DNA of 64,000 nt from Brachionus plicatilis (Eukaryota; Rotifera; Eurotatoria; Ploima; Brachionidae), in NCBI GenBank assembly GCA_010279815.1, contig QEOQ01000519.1:316171-380170 (forward strand). Direction: 5' to 3'. The notes beneath the pieces were generated by a model. The model did no database searches and was not told the origin of the DNA. It saw nothing but the letters and a program-made list of their open reading frames with translations. Below, in pieces: positions 48,964 through 57,823 of the stretch. Numbering within the stretch: position 1 is the stretch's first letter; each line of letters opens with the position of its first letter. Made by a program: the position numbers and the translations under genes.

Positions 48964-49749
48964 TTTAGTTTAGTTTTAAGTTTATTTGGTCTAAAATTAA
49001 TTAATTTCTTTATTAAATTAAAGTAAAATGAAACAAAAACGTAAAAATTTAATTTTCAAAATTTGATTTGTAATTGGTTTAGTATTATTAGACATTTAGT
49101 TATGTAAAACTAAATTCATAAATGTATTAGTCGAGTAATAAAAAATTATTTCGAATATCATGCTTTTTAAAAATTTATTTTTCATTTTAAAAAGCAAAAC
49201 TTTTGTCTCAAAATTTTCTTAACTAAAATTTTAAAATAAATTTTTCATTTCAAAATTTATTAAAAATTCAAAAACCAAATAAAATTTACATCAAATTTTA
49301 ATTCTTAAAATTTTTAAATTTTGAAAAGAAAGATTCAAATTGGGTAAAATTTTTTTAGAATCTAAAAATAAAATTTAATCATGTGATCAACTAAGCACAA
49401 CCCTAAAAATTGGTTCATATCTTCCTTTAAATATTTTCATATACATAAAACATAAGAAATTCATTTAAAAAATAATAAAATATAATTCAATAACACTTTA
49501 TTTGATGGGAGTGTCATTGACCATTCTGATCATCAAGAGTAGAGTCAAACTATTTTTTAAACAAAACAAGAATTTCCATAAAGGTTATAAATTTTTGATT
49601 AACAATTAAGCTTTTAAATAATTTTTTGAAAATTTAAAGGTTTTTTTTTTCTTAATGAGTAAAAAAAAATTAAACAATTAAAATAAAGTCGATACAATTG
49701 AATTAAGAAATTTTGATGTAAACGTAAAAAAGCCAATTTAAAGACCAAG
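48964..49749. other. Intergenic, nothing recognised
   Basis: AT-rich space between the divergently transcribed PSMA3 and the orphan gene at 49750; it should contain the promoters of both, but no motif stands out. Confidence 0.6.
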
Positions 49750-50748
49750 ATGAACAGAAGAGACTCATTGACAATCACGAAGCAAAGATATGAAAAATCA
49801 AAAAGAAACGAGTCGGGAATTTTAAGAGCATCAAATTCACAATTTGATGTAGTCACCCAAAATATCCCTCAAAAAAGTACTCTGAATGATACAAATGACC
49901 CTTTGGTGCCAACAGGTTCTAGAATGCTAATATCCAACATCTACATTCCAAGTCAAAATAATAGCCATTCTCAACCAAGTTCAAGAACAAATCTTAATTT
50001 GGATTCTTCTAAGGAAAATCAAATAGGAAGAGTGATCAAGAGGAAAGATAAAAAAAAGACTAAAAAAGTTCCAGAAGTGAATTTAAATGAACGCAATGAT
50101 GCTTCAAATTCACAATTTGATTTAGTCACTCAATATATCCCTCAAAAAAGTACTCTGAATGATACAACTGACCCTTTGGTGCCAACAGGTTCTAGAATGC
50201 TAATATCCAACATCTACATTCCAAGTCAAAATATTAGCCATTCTCAACCAAGTTCAAGAACAAATCTTAATTTGGATTCTTCTAAGGAAAATCAAATAGG
50301 AACAGTGATCAAGAGGAAAGATAAATTTTTTCGTCGAAACATCTTGCTTAGTTTAATGGAAAAAAAAACTCATAATCCATTATCAAATAAGCCAAGACCA
50401 TTGTGTCTTTATGATTTTTTAAGTCTATTTCAAAAATATTATCTCGCTTTATTTATCCCTAATATAGAACACATATTCGATTCTACTGTTAACAAGAAAT
50501 CAAATCCCACGGCAAAAAAAAGTGATCGTAAATCAAAGAGACCTAATATCCAACACTTGAATGTAAATAAAGTAAAAATTCCAAATGAATATAATTATAA
50601 AAATGACAGTGAATTGAATTATGATGAGATTGTTTTCACTGAGCCCGGTCAAGCATATTCACAATGTTTAAAAATGTTTGGAAAGATGACTAAGAAAATG
50701 AGAAGAGATTTTTTTTTTGGTGAGGAAAGTTTTATTTTTGTAAAATGA
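49750..50748 (+). CDS. Uncharacterised intronless protein with internal duplication
   Basis: A 332-residue hydrophilic protein rich in Asn, Ser and Lys, with no signal peptide, membrane span or domain I recognise. Residues 27-101 and 118-192 are two near-identical 75-residue repeats (ASNSQFDVVTQNIPQKSTLN... ending IKRKDK), separated by a Lys-rich 16-residue linker. The basic KRKDKKKTKK stretch could act as a nuclear signal. The C-terminal third is unique and ends TKKMRRDFFFGEESFIFVK. An ATG start with an open frame of 333 codons in AT-rich DNA argues for a real gene. A possible poly(A) signal (aataaa) lies near 50798. It may be lineage-specific; no function can be proposed. Confidence 0.7.
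   Translation: MNRRDSLTITKQRYEKSKRNESGILRASNSQFDVVTQNIPQKSTLNDTNDPLVPTGSRMLISNIYIPSQNNSHSQPSSRTNLNLDSSKENQIGRVIKRKDKKKTKKVPEVNLNERNDASNSQFDLVTQYIPQKSTLNDTTDPLVPTGSRMLISNIYIPSQNISHSQPSSRTNLNLDSSKENQIGTVIKRKDKFFRRNILLSLMEKKTHNPLSNKPRPLCLYDFLSLFQKYYLALFIPNIEHIFDSTVNKKSNPTAKKSDRKSKRPNIQHLNVNKVKIPNEYNYKNDSELNYDEIVFTEPGQAYSQCLKMFGKMTKKMRRDFFFGEESFIFVK
49828..50325 (+). repeat. Two 225-bp in-frame repeats, 273-bp period
   Basis: 49828-50052 and 50101-50325 are almost identical at DNA level (a few substitutions, such as GTAGTCACCCAAAATATCCC versus TTAGTCACTCAATATATCCC), so the duplication is recent. Both copies keep the reading frame. Confidence 0.95.
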
Positions 50749-51070
50749 CAGAATCTTTCACCGAATCGTTAAGAATACTATTTATTTTACCAAAAAAATA
50801 AAAGATTTCCTTTTTTATTAAATCCTTTTAAAATTTTTTGTTTTTTTTATCCATTATTAAAACATTTTTAAATTAATCATTCATCTTAGAAATACTTTCA
50901 ATCCTTAAATTTTTTAGGACGTTTTTGACAAATATATTAAATTATAATAAAGCTTCTTTTTATTTAACAAAAACATTGAAGTCAAATAATTACAAAAACT
51001 ATATTTTTATATTTTGATTTATTATTTTAAAAAATTTAGTTAGAAATATTTTACATACAATTATTACGAC

Positions 51071-51344
51071 ATGATCATTGAAATATACGTATAAATGGTA
51101 AAACATAAAAAACCCAAGAAAATGAATTTTACCACCCGGCTCAAGAAAATCAAAATAAATCAGGTAAAATATGGCAAATTAATTTTTGAATTAAAAACAA
51201 ATAAAAATTATTACAAAACCTTTTTTTGGGCTTTTGATATTTACAATTTTTTATCTAAAAACTTGATAAAAATGTTCGATATTTTATGTTATTTACCAAT
51301 ATAATATATATTTTAAGTTAAAAATAGTAAATTTCAATGATCAT
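51071..51344. repeat. 14-bp inverted repeat pair
   Basis: ATGATCATTGAAAT at 51071-51084 and ATTTCAATGATCAT at 51331-51344 are perfect inverse copies 246 bp apart, enclosing a Lys-rich frame. Possibly a small TIR element; no target duplication seen. Confidence 0.45.
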
Positions 51345-51561
51345 AAACACTATAAATCAAGTAAATTTAATTATTTTCAATTTAAAAAACCTTGTTAATA
51401 TAAACAGATTAAAATATATGCATTTTTAAGCATTCATATTATTAATTTATTTTCCATCAAGATTTGATTGAAACAAGAAATTTTGATGGAAAAAAGTCCT
51501 TTTCTTATGTATTTGCTTTCAGATCGGTTAAGATCTTTATACATGTATACCTTTTTAGGGA

Positions 51562-51605
51562 CCTTTTTAGGGAATAAAAAATGCATTTTTTATTCCCTAA
51601 AAAGG
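51562..51605. repeat. Perfect 44-bp palindrome
   Basis: CCTTTTTAGGGAATAAAAAA, then TGCA, then its exact reverse complement. It would form a 20-bp stem hairpin in RNA or a cruciform in DNA. The same TTTTTAGGGA word occurs once more immediately to the left (51551-51560). Confidence 0.95.
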
Positions 51606-52378
51606 TCTTGTCAAGATGGAAGACAAATTCCTTTTGTTTATAAACTCGATCCAATCTTCATTCCAAATGTTCATAAAATAGATAGAAAAATAGAGAATTT
51701 TTATTTTAGGGAAACATAATAGAGGCTTTGTGGGCTAATAGTCTTTGAACAGAAAGCTGGGGTCAACTTCAGTCTATATTTTTGATAAAATATTAATTTT
51801 TTTGGGTAAATGGTTACTTTTTTCTTTTATTAAAAAGAAATGATTTTTTTTTCAAAAAAAAAATAATTAAAGTGAAGATAGTAAGAAAAAATCATGTTTT
51901 AGGTTTATTATTAAAATTTTAATGTTAAATACAACAAAGTAATTAACTAAAATAAATTAGTCGATTATAAATTTCATCTATGATTTTTGTTAATTTTTCG
52001 TGGTTTAAAAAAATTGGTTGTGTTTTTTTGCCAAAATAATTTGATATTTTTTTTAAATAAAATTTCCAAGAAAATTTCAAAAACTCTAAAAAAAAGAACA
52101 GAGCTTACATATTTGATTAAAAAAGTCATTAAATTTAAAAATTAATAATTCAAATTTTTTTAACTTAATGATATAAAAAAGAAACTTAAATTTTTTAGAA
52201 ATATAAGTAATTAAATAATTGATTGATTTTAAAACTTGATAATTTGATCGAAAAATTTATCATGGCCAGCAGTAGTTTTTTGCTGTATGTGAATATTCAT
52301 TAAACTTTAAAAGCGCCAAATTTCGAATTAAAAGGTTCAAAAAATGAAAAAAAAAATTTTATTAATTAAAATTATACT

Positions 52379-52555
52379 ATGATCGAAATCGAAATAAAAC
52401 AAGATGACACTTACTACTGGTTGGTATTTACAATTTTTTTTAGTGTTGTAGCAGTGATCGGTGCAGCCTTGTTTGTAATTAGCTACAAAATAATGTTATG
52501 TCTAAGAAAGAAACGCCTTGGTGAAAAAGCATTACTTCAAAAGAACCGAGCATAG
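52379..52555 (+). CDS. Small single-span membrane protein, 58 residues
   Basis: ATG at 52379, stop at 52553-52555. The protein begins MIEIEIKQDDTYYW, continues with one clear membrane span at about residues 14-36 (LVFTIFFSVVAVIGAALFVI), and ends with a basic tail (CLRKKRLGEKALLQKNRA), which predicts the tail in the cytosol. The codon use is less AT-biased than the flanks. AATAAA lies about 35 bp downstream, inside the convergent 3' end of the chitinase gene. I do not recognise the family; it resembles small integral membrane proteins only in layout. It is too short to be certain without transcript evidence. Confidence 0.55.
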   Translation: MIEIEIKQDDTYYWLVFTIFFSVVAVIGAALFVISYKIMLCLRKKRLGEKALLQKNRA

Positions 52556-52611
52556 ACAATATTTAATTTTATTTAAGAAAATTTTTGTAATAAAGCAAAT
52601 AAAAAAAACAA

Positions 52612-55600
52612 CTAGCAGTCTACTTCAGATTTCCAATTACAAACTTTAAGTCTGTCATCAAAATAAAGTCCTTTGTTACAAGTGTTTCGTTTGCTCGCTT
52701 TTCCCATAAAACAGGTAAAAAACGAAGCACAATCTTTCACGTCTCGAATTAGTTCACCGTCTTCTAAATTCTCACATCCACGATTATGTATATTCAATGA
52801 ATTTATCTGAAAGAAAAGCTTCTTATTCGTGGTCATTGCCAATGTGGTTGTATCCAAATTTTTGCCTCTATTATCCAGCAACATTTTCATACTATTTAAT
52901 AAAAATTTTCTATCAGGCATATTTTTATTATTTAAATATTGTTTTAAAATTTTTTCAAGTTCTTTTTTGTCCAGATCACTACTTTCGTGAATTCTCATCA
53001 TAATTTCATTTAGCTGCTCCGAATCGCTTATTTCCTCGATTTGTTTCTCGCTTTCTGATACAGTCTGAAAAGTGGTAGTTTCCAATTTTTTAGTTGTAGA
53101 TCTTGTTCTGTTGAGTTTCCGCATAGGCTTTTTTGACAATGAAATTGTGGCAGTCGATGTACTGTGTTCAATGTTTTCAATTATTGGCTCCAAGGTAAAA
53201 AAATTCCATTTTTTAGATTTTTTGAGATAATCGTCCACATCTGGATCTGTTACTTTAGGCAATGGTAGACACTTTTTTCTGTCCAGATTCTTCAAATTTT
53301 CCAATATGCTTCTGGTCAATGGAAAAGAGTCTTCGGAACAGAATCCACTGAAATCATCTAAATCAATGCTCCATATCATAGCACCTGCTAAACAATGTCT
53401 GGTGACATAGTTGACTTTAATCTTAACACTTTCCGAGTCATCATAACCAACCCATTGGTTTTTTTTGTAAGCATATGGAACTTGATGTTCCCCTGACCAA
53501 GCTCTGGTCCAGTTATCTTCTTTCAAGTACTTGCAAATTTCGAGACCATAGGACAAAAAGCCGAACTCCCTAGTGGCATTGCCAGGTACTCCCTCACCAA
53601 CACTAGCACTTCCAAACGATCGCTCACTCTTTTCCTGTACGGTAAATGAACGACCGTAAAATGGTATGCCTAATACTAATTTTTCTAATGGCACACCCAA
53701 AGTTTGGTACAACCGAACTGTCCAGTCAACAGATAGCTTTTGATCGTCCTCACTGTCTTGACTTGAAGAATAAAGTGGACTGTTGTGACCAAGTTTTTTA
53801 TCCCAAGCACCTTTACTAAAAAATTAAAATAGTTTTTTTTTAATTTTATAAAAAATACCATGATAATCATAGCTCATAATGCTAATAAAATCAAGATATG
53901 ATACTATATTCTCTATTTCGTATGCTTTAAGAATGGTGAATTTTTCTGCTGCTACAGCAGCTGATAACAATAATTGTTCCTTCCTAGCTGCTAATGCTTC
54001 ATTGTAAAAGGCTTCTCGTAATTCCTTAATTTTTTTCAAATAAATATTAATAGACTCAACAAAAAAACATATAAAAAATTATTTTATTTTAAATTTTTTA
54101 GTATTTTTGAAATAAGTTTTTTTCTCGGTTTATTACTTTGACTAGATAACTAAAAGATCTGTTGTCGGTTTCCTTGCTGCCTTCTCTTTTTGCTGGGAAT
54201 TCCCTTTTAGAATAAATTTTTATTGAAAAATTCTTTTTTTTCTTTAATTAAAAAACCAACCAGTCCAAATCTAAAAATTAAAAATTTAAATTTTAAATAA
54301 AAATATCATAAATCGTTTCATTAAATACTAATTAAATTCAAAAAGTAAAATACACTTTTTTCTTAATTTGAAATTAAGTCGTTTAATCTTTTTTTATAGT
54401 AAAAATACGATCGTTAATAAATATTTTTTTCAATTACATTAGAAAGCTAAATTGATTTTCCAAAAAAATTATTTTTGACAACACATCTAGAGAAAAGCTC
54501 CTATTTGAATTTTTCATTTTTTTTCAAAAAATTATTCTTCAATTTTAGGCACCGTTCATTTTGATTTAAAATAAAATAAAAAATAAAAATTTTCTTATTT
54601 ACAAATAAAAATGAAAATGTAGAATTTTTTGTCAAAAATTTTAAAATTATAAGTTTTGAAATAATATTTTTCAAATATTTAAAATAACTTCATCATGTAA
54701 CTGTTAGTCAAATAAAAAATTTTATCGCTTAGACTCTAAATTCTAATAGTAATACATTTTTTTGGATAATTCCGTATCATGATTTGCTCGTAATCACTGG
54801 GTTGTTAATTATTGAAGGTCAAAAAGTCCAACAAAAACTTTGTGTACACAAGATTTTTAGAATGGTCAGGAAAATTATTTAATAATTAAAAAATTTGGAT
54901 CTTTATTTAATGCACAATATTACAAACTTTATGATCATCAAAAGATCACCGGAAAAAAAGATTCCTGTGTGGTATCAGAATCAGAGAAATTCTATGAAGA
55001 TGGAACTTTTAACTTGGCCAAAAAAATAGAAAAGTAGATTGCTATTAAAGGCAATTTTTTCGATGATTGAATTTTTTTTAATTTTTTTGTCCCAAAACAA
55101 AAATCTTTCCTTCAGGTCTAATTATTAAATTTAATTTTATAAATCTGAAGAACAATTTCTCAATTTTTTTTCTGACATTGAATGATTTAATTACATTTAA
55201 TTAAATTTTTTTTAGTTTTTCAATTAAAGTTATCAGATAAATATTTACAAATATTTTTAACAAAAATTTCATTTTTAAAAATTTAATTATTAGAAACGAT
55301 TCTAAAAAATATTGATTATTTTTTACCTAGTCCATCGAATTTCCATTTCCTTAGAAATTTCACAACACTCTTAATGAAAGTGTTCCTATATGTCTGATTA
55401 GTGGCCATGTCCGAGAACGGGCCAGATCCCATATTCCAACCGCCCACCGCCAATAAAGTTTTCAAAGTCGGATTTATTTTTTTCATATTATTAAACTCTT
55501 CATAACGACCTTGAATAAAACAAAAACAAAATTTTTTAATTAAAATTTTTAACAAAATTTAATTTTTTAAATTTTAAAAATGTGAGAAAATTTTTAAAAA

Positions 55601-55972
55601 AATGTATTAATACTAAATTACCGACAAATTTATCATGACTCTCATCGTTCCATTCAAACGACTTGATCTCATAAGTGGTAGTATTAATTGAGGCAAAAGC
55701 GTAGATGTAATGAGTGCACAGAAATGGATCGAGGTCGGATGGCACAAATTTTGTATTGTTCGGTCTGTACTGAGCCCAGTTGGTCATGTAACAGACCAAT
55801 TTGAACGAGTCTTGTTTAGGACTTCGCCACAACAAATAACCCCCTCTTACATTACCAGCTACAATCAAACCCCGCTGTTAAAATCACTATCTATCGAATT
55901 TAATTTAAATTTACCTTTGGTCAAATATATCAATAGAGTCAGTAAAATAAAAGTTAACATTTGGTTGGACAT
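52612..55972 (-). CDS. Secreted GH18 chitinase with CBM14 domain
   Basis: Endochitinase that hydrolyses beta-1,4 bonds of chitin outside the cell. Minus-strand exons: 55915-55972, 55622-55858, 55327-55509, 54261-54270 (10 nt), 54137-54203, 53859-54024, 52612-53810, giving 639 residues with all phases closing. Signal peptide MSNQMLTFILLTLLIYLTK, then the GH18 domain: LVCYMTNWAQYRP, KTLLAVGGWNMGS, catalytic FDGLDLDWEFP with acid E164, MSYDYHG, GIPFYGRSF, GAMIWSIDLDDFSG. A Ser/Thr/Lys linker follows, and the last 54 residues form a peritrophin-A chitin-binding domain with six Cys (C586 to C639). The long intron between exons 3 and 4 is 1,056 bp. Motifs are intact, so the enzyme is probably active; likely substrates are cuticle, egg-shell or gut chitin (inference). 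Confidence 0.92.
54271..55326 (-). other. 1-kb chitinase intron
   Basis: AT-rich intron 3 of the chitinase gene. The plus strand contains one coding-like stretch (54861-55037), listed separately; nothing else is recognised. Confidence 0.8.
54861..55037 (+). other. Orphan coding-like stretch antisense in a chitinase intron
   Basis: A 58-codon frame after TTTTTAG and ending in TAG, with mixed protein-like composition (FGSLFNAQYYKLYDHQKITG, then CVVSESEKFYEDGTFNLAKK). No ATG. The leading TTTTTAG would serve as a splice acceptor, so it could be a terminal exon of a nested gene or a transposon scrap. No family recognised. Confidence 0.3.
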
Positions 55973-56358
55973 GCTTAATTGTGGAGAGTTTTTCTTTCCA
56001 ATTTATCAAAGGAAAACAGTTTGCATCAATTGTTTTTATTCAAATATTTTTATCTCAACCAAAAATTGATCACCATTTTTAGGACAAAGTTGCAACATAT
56101 CTCTAAGGATTATATCTTATTTACTTTTAAACGCTTCTATTGTTTGATTATTCCTAGCACAAAACTATTTATTTACTCTATTAAATCTTTGTGTGAAATG
56201 GACTTAGCGAAGCTTTAGTCCATAAAAGAGAATATCTTGATAAGCAAATAAGTAAATAGAAAATGATAGGATAAAGTAAAAAAAAATCTATATTTTTTTT
56301 TTTATTTGAATTTAAATAAATTCATATAATTTATTGATATTCAAATATTTATATGAAT
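55973..56358. other. Intergenic between chitinase and RPL17
   Basis: AT-rich; must hold the chitinase promoter (minus strand) and the RPL17 3' end. No element recognised. Confidence 0.6.
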
Positions 56359-57094
56359 TTATTCTCCTCTTTCCATCATCTTTTGACGTTTTAGCTTCTT
56401 TTTGGACTCTTTCTTTTTGGTCGGCTCCTCAACATCGCTTGGCTTCGGGACAACTGTTTCTTTTTCGGTCAAAAAGATTTCTATGTGGCACGGACTTGAT
56501 TTATATGCTGAAAAAAAAAAAAAAACATTAAACAAAAAAATCAGGTTATGTTGACAAAAAAAGACACTTACGGTTAATTCTACCGTGAGCTCTGTACGTG
56601 CGTCTTCGGGTCTTTGGAGCTTGGTTAACTTGGACATGATCAACAACCAAGTGATCAGCATCTAGACCCTGAATGAAAAAATTTAAATTTTTAATAAATA
56701 ACTTTTATTTAAAATAAATCATTTACTTTGACTTCAGCGTTAGCTTCGGCGTTTTTCAACAATTGCAAGACAAAGTCGGCTGACTTTTCTGGCCATCTAC
56801 CTTGACAGGCTCCCCATTGTTTGCACTAGAAAAATTTTTTTAGATTTTTTTCTCCCAGTGAGAAGCTGGTAGTTTTACTTGAGCTTTTCTTCCGACACCA
56901 CCATTGAATCTTTTGAATGGAACGATCTCTTTGTGTTCCATGACATTTTTCAAGAATTTGACGGCCCGTCTCAACGGCATGCGTTGGATAGCACGGCCGA
57001 CTTCTCTGGTGTTTTTAAAGTGGACTCTCAAGTATGATCCGCGAGCTTTTACGGATTTTGCTGGATTTTCTGGCTCTCTTGAGTAACGAGTCAT
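56359..57094 (-). CDS. RPL17: 60S ribosomal protein L17 (uL22)
   Basis: Large-subunit ribosomal protein that lines the peptide exit tunnel. Four minus-strand exons: 56879-57094, 56727-56825, 56572-56668, 56359-56507, giving 186 residues (human 184). It starts [20 protein letters not shown], has NGGVGRKAQ at the exon 1/2 boundary, [20 protein letters not shown] in exon 2, [12 protein letters not shown] in exon 3 and a Lys-rich tail ([19 protein letters not shown]). Introns of 45-64 bp and phase-consistent joins leave no doubt about the structure. The hairpin region SSPCHIEI of uL22 is present. Confidence 0.97.
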
Positions 57095-57823
57095 TTTCTA
57101 CACCTTATATTTCTAAACAAAACACCAAATTTTTATATCAAGACCTACAAGACCAATTGTCGAATATTTACTAGTCAATAGTATTCGATGATTTACAGGT
57201 ATTGATTAGATAAAAAAGGATACAAATAGGTAGATAAATGCAATTAAAAAATAGAAACAAATAATAATTCAGATGCCTTCAACTTGAATCAAAAAAGTAC
57301 ATTGAGAGCAATTTTTTTTGGTTAAAAATTTGAAAGCATTGAATGTGTATAGAGAGTGAATGCAAAAAAAGTTGCATGCAATTCTTTTTGCTTGTTGGTT
57401 GCAATTAAAATTGCTCTAAAGCTTACTTTGCTTAACAAAGTACTTAATTTTAAATTTTAAATTTTTTTCTAAACATGTAGCCGAATTTGGATTAGTTGGA
57501 AGTTAAGACTTTTATTTTGGCGTATTCAAAGGCATATTAAAATTGTCGATGCTTAAATATTTACCAAGATTGCACTAAAATAATTTGCCAATTTGGTCAT
57601 TTTTTTATAAAAAATGAGTTTTTTTTTTCTAATATTTTTCTAAATTTTTTGCTTGGTAAATTTTTTTGGTCATGTAGCCTAATGGCACATGATTTGAATT
57701 ATTATTGGAATAATTTATCCAAAATTAAATTTTATTATATAAATTCCAAAAATCAAAATATAATTTGCTATCACACCCTTGAAAAAAAGACTGCTTTTGA
57801 TTTTGCCAAATTTGCCTTCTAAA
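57095..57823. other. Shared upstream region of RPL17 and ACADSB
   Basis: A 729-bp divergent promoter region, AT-rich, with no motif I can name. Confidence 0.6.

Larger units (their letters stand above)
50749..52378. other. Intergenic with two inverted-repeat structures
   Basis: AT-rich. It contains the short TIR pair at 51071-51344 and the 44-bp palindrome at 51562-51605. Frames of 69 codons (51095-51304) and 83 codons (51468-51719) are open, but neither has a recognisable domain and the second lacks an ATG at its start; I leave them uncalled. Confidence 0.5.

Noticed and set aside
51468..51719. 83-codon frame with FIPNVHKID slightly like FIPNIEHIFD of the 49750 gene
   Set aside because: Similarity is a few residues, there is no ATG at the start and a palindrome makes up part of it.
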